Under the pieces are notes generated by a model that worked only from the letters and a program-made list of their open reading frames with translations, made no database searches and was not told the origin of the DNA. A stretch of 20,657 bases of DNA from Thaumasiovibrio sp043421945 (GTDB lineage: Bacteria > Pseudomonadota > Gammaproteobacteria > Enterobacterales > Vibrionaceae), in the NCBI GenBank assembly GCA_043421945.1, contig JBHOGO010000080.1:1-20657 (forward strand), written 5' to 3'. A program made the translations under genes and the position numbers. Of this stretch, positions 1 through 7,127 are shown piece by piece (the first letter of the stretch is position 1; each line of letters starts with the position of its first letter).

Positions 1-79
1 AATCAGTGATCGGTTTAAACCGAAATAGGTGATCGGATAATCCCGAAATGACTGATCGGAATGCTCCGAAATATGCACA
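1..79. mobile_element. End of an IS21-family-like insertion sequence (partial, runs off window)
   Basis: Three tandem 23-bp units are visible: TGATCGG starts at 7, 30 and 53, and CCGAAAT at 20, 43 and 66, each pair separated by six variable bases. The array ends at 79 with ...CCGAAATATGCACA, so the minus strand begins TGTGCATATTTCGG. Multiple regularly spaced subterminal repeats next to a TG...CA tip are typical of IS21-family ends, where IstA binds. No transposase gene is in view, so the family call rests on end structure alone. Confidence 0.55.
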
Positions 80-92
80 GATAATTAAAGAG

Positions 93-191
93 TCAGTGAG
101 GAGGATTGGAAACAGCCCTCGTCCCTTCCCCACGTTTTTTATCCAAGCACTTTTGGTCTTTTTTATTGAATTGCTTATTTGCATCTGACAT
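93..191 (-). pseudogene. Possible 5' stub of tnsA from an older Tn7-like element
   Basis: A 32-codon frame starts with ATG at 191, seven bases after a GGAGG (199-203), and ends at TGA 93-95, 13 bases before the IS21-like tip. Its N-terminus (M-S-D-A-N-K-Q-F) resembles that of TnsA from Tn7 (M-A-K-A-N-S-S-F, from memory). It also carries R-G-x-G followed six residues later by proline, as do Tn7 TnsA and the intact tnsA in this window. It follows a Tn7-like terminus and a hairpin with a T-run, the same order as at 16183-16296. The similarity is short, so this is an inference; the frame could instead be a chance ORF. If real, the gene lost the rest of its coding sequence by frameshift and IS insertion. 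Confidence 0.35.
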
Positions 192-229
192 AAAAAAACC
201 TCCGACTAAGCAAAACTTAATCAGAGGTT
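192..229 (-). terminator. Rho-independent terminator, minus strand
   Basis: The minus strand forms a 14-bp stem (216-229 with 197-210, two G-U pairs) around a 5-base loop (211-215), followed by seven T (198-192). It faces away from glmS. It may be the native glmS terminator, now 16 kb from its gene, or the readthrough blocker of an older Tn7-like element. A GGAGG in the 3' arm lies seven bases before an ATG, so the stem could also hide a ribosome-binding site. Confidence 0.75.
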
Positions 230-258
230 AATACTGGTAAAATTTGCGAATGATCAGG

Positions 259-276
259 CGTTATTGTCTTCCGACA
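259..276 (-). repeat. Relict Tn7-like right terminus abutting the left target duplication
   Basis: Read on the minus strand from 276 the sequence is TGTCGGAAGACAATAACG. It matches the right tip of the present element (TGTCGGTAGACATTAAAG, from 16296) at 15 of 18 positions, and it abuts ACCAA exactly as a transposon end would. This suggests an earlier element at the same site. No further TnsB-type repeats are clear to its left, so the end is degraded, belongs to a divergent family, or matches by chance. Confidence 0.5.
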
Positions 277-281
277 ACCAA
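277..281. repeat. Left 5-bp target-site duplication (ACCAA)
   Basis: ACCAA here is repeated at 16297-16301. Tn7-family transposition duplicates 5 bp, and both copies touch the TGTCG tips of the element. Confidence 0.88.
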
Positions 282-430
282 TGTCGATTGACATTAAAGA
301 TTGAAATATTTCTCTCGTATAGGGCTTGTTGTCATGTAGCACTACAGAGAAGAAAGTGACAATAAAGATTGAAACTATAGTAATCTCACTGACCTATAAA
401 TAACAAATAGTGACAACAAAGATTGAAACT
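282..430 (+). repeat. Transposon left end with three TnsB-binding repeats
   Basis: Repeats of the form GACAnTAAAGATTGAAAC occur at 290-306, 356-376 and 410-430, in the same orientation and separated by unrelated sequence over about 150 bp. This is the spacing of the three TnsB sites in Tn7-L. The first site is joined to the tip TGTCGATT. The stretch 431-528, up to the end of the nuclease gene, shows nothing else I can name. Confidence 0.88.
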
Positions 431-528
431 TCTAACTCTGTTAGAGCTAAGTCACGGCGACCAAGTCTAATTAATGCCAGAACACAAGGAAGCCCTATGT
501 CGGCAAGGCTCCGAAAAACGTTAACCTG

Positions 529-1701
529 TCATTTATTCAATATAGAAACGCTGCTTCTACAATATCTATATTCTTGGATTGCTCCTTCTTGAATTAGGCG
601 AATTGCCTGCTTAATCAACTCTAAGGGTAAGAAAAACCACTCTTTTGGTTTTACCGGCTGACCAAAACGATCACTGATGACAATATCCGCTTGAGCATCG
701 CCAAAGAATGTGTGCAGCAGACGCTCAGTTGCGCGTAGGTTGAAGTTGTACAAGGTAAACTCCGCTACCACCTCAACATCAGCTAGAAGGTACGTAGCAT
801 CCTTATTAGCATTAGTGATTCGTGACTTCACATCAGACGTAGTGATACCTATCTTGTGGAGGTACTCTTTGTGCGGACTGATTGCAGAGTCACTAGAGAG
901 GCTTCGCAACACATAAACAGTGCCACTTTTTACCAGCTCATCATAATGCCTGCTGTTTTGGGGTTCCAAAAAGCTCCCTGAAATAACGCGAGCTGATTTG
1001 TCTTTGTAGAGTGCGGCCCCAAATGAGCGCAGTAGCAAGTTACTCTCCATACCATTTGAGTAGATCACCCGTAGCCGAGCATTGTGGTGGCCTTTTCGCC
1101 GTTCATACTTCTCTCCGACCTCGGTAACATAGGCAATCAGCCCAGACAAAATGAAAGCCTGACCTTTTTGAATTTCCGCAACACCTTTGATACCCGAGGT
1201 ATCTAACTTCCCGTCATCTAGATCTCTTTGGATTTGCTCAAAAAGAGGCTTATAACTTTCAAAATCCAAGCACTTCTTACGAGTAGCCATATCCTGACTA
1301 GCTGTCTGCTTCTTTGTTCCAGAAGTCACGTGAGTAAGGTTGAATATATCGTCATCATCCGCCAGTAAGTCACTACAGAAAATATCATCCATTGTGACTA
1401 CTTGCGTTTTTTTTTCAGGTGCAGACGCTCCTAGCAGCCCTTTAGTATCGAACGGTGCAAGATCTTCCAAGGCCTCAGGTGTCGATCGTAATTTTGAAAG
1501 TCGAGCAGCTAGTTTTGCCTCATAGATATTCACGGCTTCAACATCAGGTTCACGCCCATTGGCTTCAATAAAGTCCTCTAACTCTTTGAATGTGTCAAAG
1601 TAGATAGCGTAATTGTTCAGCTTTTTCGACTTGGTAACTGAGACTTCCAATAGCCCTAACGGGTCATTATTGAAAACGTCGTTTAAGGACCGTTTAGCCA
1701 T
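529..1701 (-). CDS. GIY-YIG nuclease (T5orf172/Mug113-like) of the cargo restriction-like operon
   Basis: This 390-aa protein has a C-terminal GIY-YIG domain at about residues 260-372. Visible elements are G-T-V-Y-V-L (260-265), K-I-G-I-T (283-287), an Arg at 294, a catalytic-type Glu at 326 in A-T-E-R-L-L-H, and E-W-F-F (354-357), the pattern of the T5orf172/Mug113 branch. Such domains cut DNA using a single metal ion. Residues 36-72 resemble the helicase-associated helical repeat at the C-terminus of the neighbouring helicase; residues 100-140 are acidic and probably flexible. It is the last gene of the operon: GGAG lies seven bases before the ATG, 10 bases after the helicase stop. It probably supplies the cleavage activity for the methyltransferase-helicase pair. 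I do not recognise the whole architecture as a named system. Confidence 0.85.
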   Translation of the reverse strand: MAKRSLNDVFNNDPLGLLEVSVTKSKKLNNYAIYFDTFKELEDFIEANGREPDVEAVNIYEAKLAARLSKLRSTPEALEDLAPFDTKGLLGASAPEKKTQVVTMDDIFCSDLLADDDDIFNLTHVTSGTKKQTASQDMATRKKCLDFESYKPLFEQIQRDLDDGKLDTSGIKGVAEIQKGQAFILSGLIAYVTEVGEKYERRKGHHNARLRVIYSNGMESNLLLRSFGAALYKDKSARVISGSFLEPQNSRHYDELVKSGTVYVLRSLSSDSAISPHKEYLHKIGITTSDVKSRITNANKDATYLLADVEVVAEFTLYNFNLRATERLLHTFFGDAQADIVISDRFGQPVKPKEWFFLPLELIKQAIRLIQEGAIQEYRYCRSSVSILNK

Positions 1702-1711
1702 TTTGCTCTCC

Positions 1712-3733
1712 TTAGCCTCTCATTTGCTCACGTTTTTTGTTTTTCAACCATTCCAATGCTTCACCAAGACGCCTTTCAAGCGCTACGTCACTTTCAAAAC
1801 TTGGTGGCCGCCCATGATCACGCGCAAACTCTTGAATTCGCGGCCATAGAGCCAGAGCTTCTTCCTCTGTCATTCTGATTTTCTGAGTAGAAGCCACTCC
1901 ATGGACTTTTTTAAGTAAGTCAGACGTTAGCCCCTTACTTAACACCTCATAAGCATTTCCGAAAGGATTTACACTATCAATCAGATCGACGGATAGATCA
2001 TTGATATTAATAAACTTACGAACAAGTCCGACAAAGTTGTTATTACCACCTTCACTACCGCTCTCATCATCAGAATTGCCAACACTATCATCTTTATAAT
2101 TACCAACTGCAGCCATTGCCATGGTCGCAGCTACCTGTTGTCTTATGGCTTCAATATCTTCATCTGACTCATTCGGGTATTTTTCTTCAATCACTCTACG
2201 GATGAAGACATCCTGAACATCTTCACCGGTGATTCCCTCATTTGCCATGGCTTTTACAACCGTTGGGTTCTGACACACTGCAGCAACTAGCTCTTCCATC
2301 TCTTGCTCAATGATCTGTTTGGCTCGTTCAGACTTAGGCTCTTGCAAGTCTTTAACGCCAACGACAATGGCTCCCGTATTCGGATCGAGCTCACCATTAC
2401 CTCTTGTGTCCCCATCTTTCTTAGGGATAAATTTAAACTTTGGAGCCAGAGCCTGTTCCATGGCGAGAGAGACAGAAATTGCTTTGAGCATCTGATTCAC
2501 CGCATTAGTGACTTCTGCATCATCAGTTTTAGGTTCAGCTATGAGGTTTGTAAAGGTAGCTACGGATTTACTTTCGTGATCCCTCGTGACACGTCCAATA
2601 ATCTGAATAATCTCTGTGAGAGAGCCTCTGTAGCCCACGGTGATGGCATGCTCTGCTGGGGGCCAGTCAAAGCCCTCCTTAGCCATACCTAAAGCAATGA
2701 TCACATCAACACGTTTTTGCTGTTTAGGGTCACGCAACGATTGTTGAAGTAAAGCTCGGAATTCAGGATCGTCTTCAACTAGGTTTGCAACAATCAGAGT
2801 TTTTCCGCTAGCTGTTTTGACAGGCCAGAAGTTGGTATCTTCCTCTGTATCATGAAGCTCCCCCATATAGTCAATAATTGAGTCAACCTCGTCGTACTTG
2901 CTACCCGCACACTCTGGGCTATTCCGGTGAGGAATATGGATAATGGTTTTCTTATTAAGGTCAAAGACTCTGTGCAGAGCCTGTAGGTAACTACCATCTA
3001 AGGCACTGTAAAAGCTGTAATTGATTTTGAGTGTTTTTAGGTACTTGTAAGCCGCCATCTGTTCCCAGTAAGTGTAGGAAACATGAGTAAAGCGTTCTTC
3101 ATCCTCACTAGACATTATAGCCATATCATCGCCACGGAAATAACTTCCCGTCATAGCAATAACATGAGCACTATTACGCTGAAGAACACATCTCAGAAGC
3201 TCGCCTAGCTTACTATCGTTGCTGGAGCTTGAGTGGTGAAATTCATCGATTGCCAATACACAGTTGTCGAACATTTCCTCGCCAGCCTCCTGAAAGGCAA
3301 AGCGTAATGTGGCATGAGTGCATACTACTGCCATATCATCGCTTTCAAAGAAGGAAAGTAACTTCTTAACTTTGCTCTTAGCCGCTGCACCATGATCAGA
3401 GCCAGGGCTACATAAATCCCATTGAGGGTTCACTTCCCAATCAGCATAAAAGCCATAACTTGCTAAGTCTGTATTGGCAAAGCTGGAGCCAATTGAAACT
3501 TCAGGTACAGCTACTATGACTTTTCTAGCGCCTTGTTTTAAGGCTTTGTCTAGCCCTAGAAACATCAATGCCCTTGATTTACCTGATGCTGGTGGAGATT
3601 TGATTAGTAGGTATTGGGCATCTCGCTTCTCAAAAACTCGACGCTGCATGGGGCGCATCCCCATTTCATCGGATGGTACAGGTTTCCTTACCTCATCGAG
3701 GTTAATCTCTACAGCGGTAACAGTTTGACTCAT
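1712..3733 (-). CDS. DEAD/DEAH-box SF2 helicase of the cargo operon
   Basis: This is a 673-aa superfamily 2 helicase/translocase. Motif I is S-P-P-A-S-G-K-S (46-53), motif II D-E-F-H (163-166), motif III T-G-S (195-197), motif V around G-M-A-K-E-G-F-D (349-356) and motif VI Q-I-I-G-R-V-T-R-D (377-385). Motif VI is of the type seen in restriction-system helicases (HsdR/Res-like), but no nuclease domain is fused to it. Residues about 545-565 form a Ser/Asp/Gly/Asn-rich linker. Residues 628-668 look like one helicase-associated repeat, matched by a similar segment in the GIY-YIG protein. The gene starts 2 bases after the methyltransferase stop and uses AAGGG inside that gene's last codons as its ribosome-binding site, so the two are tightly coupled. 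Its likely role is ATP-driven translocation or unwinding in a restriction-like complex. Confidence 0.88.
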   Translation of the reverse strand: MSQTVTAVEINLDEVRKPVPSDEMGMRPMQRRVFEKRDAQYLLIKSPPASGKSRALMFLGLDKALKQGARKVIVAVPEVSIGSSFANTDLASYGFYADWEVNPQWDLCSPGSDHGAAAKSKVKKLLSFFESDDMAVVCTHATLRFAFQEAGEEMFDNCVLAIDEFHHSSSSNDSKLGELLRCVLQRNSAHVIAMTGSYFRGDDMAIMSSEDEERFTHVSYTYWEQMAAYKYLKTLKINYSFYSALDGSYLQALHRVFDLNKKTIIHIPHRNSPECAGSKYDEVDSIIDYMGELHDTEEDTNFWPVKTASGKTLIVANLVEDDPEFRALLQQSLRDPKQQKRVDVIIALGMAKEGFDWPPAEHAITVGYRGSLTEIIQIIGRVTRDHESKSVATFTNLIAEPKTDDAEVTNAVNQMLKAISVSLAMEQALAPKFKFIPKKDGDTRGNGELDPNTGAIVVGVKDLQEPKSERAKQIIEQEMEELVAAVCQNPTVVKAMANEGITGEDVQDVFIRRVIEEKYPNESDEDIEAIRQQVAATMAMAAVGNYKDDSVGNSDDESGSEGGNNNFVGLVRKFININDLSVDLIDSVNPFGNAYEVLSKGLTSDLLKKVHGVASTQKIRMTEEEALALWPRIQEFARDHGRPPSFESDVALERRLGEALEWLKNKKREQMRG

Positions 3734-3735
3734 GA

Positions 3736-6423
3736 TCAGTTCCCTTTGGTCATTTCTACATAGCGTTCAAATAGATGGGCTAAGCGGTCGTTGTCGTCAG
3801 AGAATGGCGTAGCTCGGTAAAAGCTTTCCAGCAGTGCATCATTCTCTTCATGCACTTGGCGAAGGTCATCCGGCATTTTTTCGCGATCGTATAGCTCGGC
3901 GATGCTTTGGGGATAGTGGTTTTCGCGAGTTAAAATAATTTTTCTAGCTGATTGATTGAGCAGCTCTTTTTGTTGTTCAGTGAGGAGTGGAACAGGGAAA
4001 GTATTCCAACCAATTGTATTGGAGTAACTAAACCGCTCTTCAAGACGAACACACACGGCAGCAATCCAACTAAGGTGTAGTTTTGAAGAGATAATTGAAA
4101 ATGCCCACAATGGCCCATCATAAATACCGAAATTACGGTCGGATATGATCTCCCCTTTGGATAGCACGTCTACAGGTAGGTAGTCGCGATTTTCTGAACT
4201 CACTCGGGGAATAGCTATTACGTGAGTACAATCGTACTGCCTAACCTGTTCAAAAGCATGAGGAAAGCTGGCAGCCTCCTGAGTTGGCTTTTTGCGGCTA
4301 GACAGTCGCATATTTCTGACTTGCTCAAGCCTGTCAGAAATAAAGGGGATTTCGTATGCAAGTTCTTTCGACTCTTCAGTTATCCACAAGCAATATCTAA
4401 TAACTCCCTTGATTAGTTCCTGAGAACCAACATATTTTTTCACTAAGTCAGTTGCTTTAGGGTAAGTAAATAAAAGCTCATTTTTTTCAACTTCAGACAA
4501 CAGCAAGTGACCACCATCAACAGGCTTGTTACCGCAATCCATAGGGGGAAGCGAGGATAGAGGTTTTTTCTTTTTAGTTACTTCAATATTTGGAAGGTTG
4601 AGTAAATAACCATTAATGTTATCTACTTCTGTCGCATGATCCTGCTCAAAAAGATACTTTGGATGGTTCGTAATACTTCGCATCCCTACAATGACGCATG
4701 TTACGCCTGCGTTGTCTGACGCATTGTTTTTCCATTTAAATGATAGATGTGCAAAACCTATCTCCATCTTCATTCCGAACAATAAAGGCCATAGTATTGG
4801 AACATGACCGCCCTGTGTAATGGAGTTAGTAGATACAAAAGCGTATGCTCCTCCGCTCTCTATGCTGAATTCAGCAGCTTTAAGAAACCAAGCACAAACA
4901 TAATCCAGAGTTTTATAAGCTTTGGTATGTTTATGGAACACATGCTTCATATCATCTTTTTGCTCACCGCTCATCCAGGTTGACCCAAGGTAGGGCGGGT
5001 TACCGACCAAGTAAACTTCCCTACGTTCTGTAACTCTGCAGAATTGCTGCCAATCAACTCGTAAGGCGTTAGAGCACAGAATATGGCTAGATTCTCGTAG
5101 AGGAAGAGCAGGAATATCCGCGCCAAATGCAGCGACAAATCGAGCATTCTGCTGATACTCTGCTATCCATAGAGCAAGCTTGGCTGTTTCAGCAGCAAAA
5201 TCAGCTAACTCAATACCGTAGAAATTGGACAGGGAGATAACGGAGCTAAATCCGAAAGCCATAGAAGCACCTTGATTCAGGTCACGTAAGGCATCCATCG
5301 CCTGCAGCTCTAACTTCCGTAATTCGCGATACGCAATCACCAAGAAGTTGCCTGAACCACAGGCAGGATCCATCACAACAATGTTGGTAAGCCGGCCTAA
5401 AAAGGTATCGAGCTTTTTCTTATTGTTAAGGGAGTTGAATAGCTCTGTACGCAGGTCATCCAGAAAAAGAGGATTAAGGGTCTTTAAAATGTTTGGAACA
5501 GACGTGTAGTGCATTCCCAAATTGCCACGCATCGTGGGATCTACAATCGCCTGAATGGAGGAGCCAAGTATATCTGGGTTGATGTGCTTCCAGTCAAGGC
5601 TAGCAGCCTCGTTAAGGTAACGAAATGCTTTGGCTGTAAACTCGGGCACTTCAGCCTCTCCAGCAAACAGGCCACCGTTAACATAGGGGAAAGAGTTAAG
5701 CCAAGCGGGCATCTCCTGCCGCTTGTTATCTGGTAAATCAAATGCAGTGAAAACTTCTGAGATCACTGAAGAGACAAGCTCTCCGCTGCTCCCCCCGCGT
5801 TCTTGAAGGGTGCGACTGAATATGTTTTTGGCAAAAATTCCAGTATCTTCAGCAAATAAGCAGAAGATTATCTGGGTCATAAAGTGGTTCAAAGCATGGC
5901 GTTTTTCACCTTCCAACCAGTCAGGATTGTGCTCGACAAGCGCATCATAGAACTTTGCCAGCTTTCCTGTGGCCTTAATATCGACTTCACTTTCCTGCTG
6001 GGTTCGGAACCTCTCTTGGCCAGTAAGCGGCAGAAATAGTTGCGGCTCATCTTTTATATTTTGAACAGTGCTCTCAGTTAGCTCGTCAAACTTACGGTCA
6101 AACACTAAGATATGAGTGCCATCATTCACTACAAGCAACCTAACTTTGGCTTGGAGCGTTTTAGGCGACTGCTTTAAGGCGTCTAACGTAATTGTAAGGC
6201 TGCCAGGGGAACAAGGAGCATAGTGGAGCTTCCCGCGCCATAGAACGCCTTCTGAAAATTCGGGCGCATTGGCTTTACCATTAGCAATGCGTTTCAACGT
6301 ATTGGCTGAGCTAAAGAGTAGTACTAATTGCTTTCCATATTCATCGGTTGAGAGGTTTTGCTCTGAAAGGTTTTCAAGTCCCTTTTCAATATCGACGATA
6401 TTCAGTAATTTTTTTGCAGCCAC
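3736..6423 (-). CDS. MmeI-type class I DNA (adenine) methyltransferase without a visible nuclease motif
   Basis: The protein is about 895 aa. It has the SAM-binding motif D-P-A-C-G-S-G-N-F (about 352-360) and the catalytic N-P-P-Y (about 475-478) of gamma-class N6-adenine methyltransferases. The helical region before it, the F-H-K-H-T-K-A-Y stretch after it and the C-terminal S-N-T-I-G-W-N-T-F-P-V-P segment are of the MmeI/type IIL kind, which carry their own target-recognition domain. MmeI-type enzymes normally have an N-terminal D...ExK nuclease; I see none here, fitting the separate nuclease two genes downstream. I prefer GTG at 6423, with AGGA eight bases upstream, over TTG at 6441, which lacks a clear ribosome-binding site; an in-frame stop lies just upstream. 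The 143 bp before it hold a TAGGTC direct repeat (6466-6477) but no convincing promoter. Its likely job is to mark self DNA, and perhaps also recognise the target. Confidence 0.87.
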   Translation of the reverse strand: MAAKKLLNIVDIEKGLENLSEQNLSTDEYGKQLVLLFSSANTLKRIANGKANAPEFSEGVLWRGKLHYAPCSPGSLTITLDALKQSPKTLQAKVRLLVVNDGTHILVFDRKFDELTESTVQNIKDEPQLFLPLTGQERFRTQQESEVDIKATGKLAKFYDALVEHNPDWLEGEKRHALNHFMTQIIFCLFAEDTGIFAKNIFSRTLQERGGSSGELVSSVISEVFTAFDLPDNKRQEMPAWLNSFPYVNGGLFAGEAEVPEFTAKAFRYLNEAASLDWKHINPDILGSSIQAIVDPTMRGNLGMHYTSVPNILKTLNPLFLDDLRTELFNSLNNKKKLDTFLGRLTNIVVMDPACGSGNFLVIAYRELRKLELQAMDALRDLNQGASMAFGFSSVISLSNFYGIELADFAAETAKLALWIAEYQQNARFVAAFGADIPALPLRESSHILCSNALRVDWQQFCRVTERREVYLVGNPPYLGSTWMSGEQKDDMKHVFHKHTKAYKTLDYVCAWFLKAAEFSIESGGAYAFVSTNSITQGGHVPILWPLLFGMKMEIGFAHLSFKWKNNASDNAGVTCVIVGMRSITNHPKYLFEQDHATEVDNINGYLLNLPNIEVTKKKKPLSSLPPMDCGNKPVDGGHLLLSEVEKNELLFTYPKATDLVKKYVGSQELIKGVIRYCLWITEESKELAYEIPFISDRLEQVRNMRLSSRKKPTQEAASFPHAFEQVRQYDCTHVIAIPRVSSENRDYLPVDVLSKGEIISDRNFGIYDGPLWAFSIISSKLHLSWIAAVCVRLEERFSYSNTIGWNTFPVPLLTEQQKELLNQSARKIILTRENHYPQSIAELYDREKMPDDLRQVHEENDALLESFYRATPFSDDNDRLAHLFERYVEMTKGN

Positions 6424-6566
6424 ATTTAAATTCCTAACCAAATCAATCGCATTATTTTACTTCATGACCTAGACCTATTTCTATCGATATGCCAACTTTT
6501 TGCTCATAGGTAAAAGAAAAAGGAATCTGACTTGATGCATTGATCGCGGTAGGAACGGGCTGGTAT

Positions 6567-7127
6567 CTAAAGTGGTGGTGACTTGCCGAAAAGACGAGGA
6601 TAGTCAGAATGGAACTTCGCTGGCATATCCGAAATATGCTGCCAGTAGGCGCATAATGCATCGATTGTCTTCATGTCTGTATGACCGCAATCTAACATGA
6701 TTTTAAGCACCTCAAGTGTTGACATCACTTCCGCGTCAAAAGCATGCGCCAATTCACTCATGTCTTGATCGTCGGTAACAACAGGCACGCCAAGTTCAAG
6801 AGCGTAAGCGATATACCAAGCGTCTACTCGAGATGGGCCAGGAAGGTCGGACTGAACGTAATCCCAAACATATTCAAACGTTTCTTTGATCGCTTTTTTC
6901 TGCTTTCGGCCAATGTTTGGAAAATGCTTTCTGTTCTCAATGAACTCGTCTTCTTCCGTCCAAGGAAACTTACTTTGAAGTTTTCGGCCAGCCAACTCTT
7001 CATTTAGTTCAGGTAAAATATATAAGCAGTATTCTTCGTCCCCAAAAGAGACAAACAACAGTGGTCTTATCGTTTGGGCCAACCTAAGGTAGGCATTTGT
7101 ATCTACAAGAATCTTGGATTGTGGCAT
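6567..7127 (-). CDS. PIN-domain ribonuclease-like protein (putative toxin)
   Basis: This 186-aa protein begins with the PIN signature V-D-T-N (Asp9). Further acidic residues sit where PIN nucleases have them: Glu40/43/44, Asp102 in V-D-A-W, and Asp119-Asp120 in V-V-T-D-D. PIN domains are metal-dependent RNases and are common as toxins. Its ATG overlaps the stop of the upstream Xre/ImmA gene (TGATG), so the two are translationally coupled. At 186 aa it is longer than VapC toxins (about 130 aa), with an extra C-terminal region after residue 140. Genes of the COG2856 (ImmA/IrrE) class fused to Xre domains are known partners of PIN or DUF4411-type toxins; I infer this pairing from gene order. Confidence 0.78.
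   Translation of the reverse strand: MPQSKILVDTNAYLRLAQTIRPLLFVSFGDEEYCLYILPELNEELAGRKLQSKFPWTEEDEFIENRKHFPNIGRKQKKAIKETFEYVWDYVQSDLPGPSRVDAWYIAYALELGVPVVTDDQDMSELAHAFDAEVMSTLEVLKIMLDCGHTDMKTIDALCAYWQHISDMPAKFHSDYPRLFGKSPPL

Noticed and set aside
290..430. Repeats ending GATTGAAAC look like CRISPR repeats
   Set aside because: The units are only about 17-21 bp and start 66 and 54 bases apart, there are only three, and the same core recurs inverted at the other transposon end. They are TnsB sites, and no cas genes are present.
6466..6477. Tandem GACCTA repeat as an operator for the methyltransferase operon
   Set aside because: Two 6-bp copies without a convincing promoter nearby are too little to support a regulatory claim.
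6452..6661. 69-codon frame between the methyltransferase and PIN genes
   Set aside because: It overlaps the PIN gene's 3' end in another frame, and has no ribosome-binding site and no recognisable domain.
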